The position numbers and the translations under genes are program-made. The notes below the pieces were generated by a model. It searched no databases and was not told where the DNA came from. It was given only the letters and a program-made list of their open reading frames with translations. DNA of 32,352 nucleotides from an uncultured Mediterraneibacter sp. (GTDB lineage Bacteria; Bacillota; Clostridia; Lachnospirales; Lachnospiraceae). The stretch is from positions 1-32,352 of the forward strand of contig NZ_CAKRDI010000034.1 in NCBI RefSeq assembly GCF_934309415.1, written 5' to 3'. Shown here piece after piece: positions 32,315 to 32,352 of the stretch (the first letter of the stretch is position 1; each line of letters begins with the position of its first letter).

Positions 32315-32352
32315 TTGGTTAATAAGTTTCTATAAATCAGATGACAGAAGAA

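Overview
The window is most of a temperate, tailed (siphovirus-type) prophage lying against the 3' end of the host tmRNA gene ssrA. The AT-rich composition, strong AGGAGG-type ribosome sites, sigma-A-like promoters and an ssrA tag read here as ANDNFELAAA point to a low-GC Firmicute, probably a gut Lachnospiraceae (Clostridia). The host genus is an inference.

Layout. Positions 1-846 are host sequence: no protein gene, a nested-hairpin intergenic repeat (131-262), a promoter (400-428) and tmRNA (505-846). The prophage boundary is placed at the ssrA 3' end. Positions 847-1078 hold a terminator, two 14-bp direct repeats that could be integrase arm sites, and the late-operon end hairpin. From 1079 to the right edge every recognised protein gene is on the minus strand, so the phage genome reads right to left. 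The integrase, the main repressor and the other att site must lie beyond the right edge.

In transcription order (right to left): a putative operator and small HTH regulators (32314-31821); small early genes; a YqaJ exonuclease, DUF1351 protein and RecT single-strand annealing module (30890-28381); replication-associated genes with RusA and a DUF4373 protein (28365-24948); small accessory genes (24931-23751); an ArpU-like late regulator (23797-23360); a terminator; a tRNA with anticodon CAU (23253-23182); terminase small and large subunits, portal, and a minor capsid protein with a C-terminal toxin-like domain followed by a 57-aa putative immunity gene (23150-18169); a structured leader; scaffold, major capsid and neck genes (17934-14935); tail tube, tail chaperones, tape measure, Dit, Tal, tail lysozyme/peptidase and a large receptor-binding fibre with an SGNH esterase (14932-3423); an independently transcribed membrane-protein gene with its own promoter and terminator (3421-2831); and the lysis cassette (2748-1079).

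The items most worth following are the capsid-linked toxin/immunity pair (18169-20051), the promoter-gene-terminator moron (2831-3421), the plus-strand promoter and terminator enclosing a RNA of about 56 nt in the early region (31457-31547), and the repeated intrinsic terminators inside the late region, which suggest antitermination or several internal promoters.
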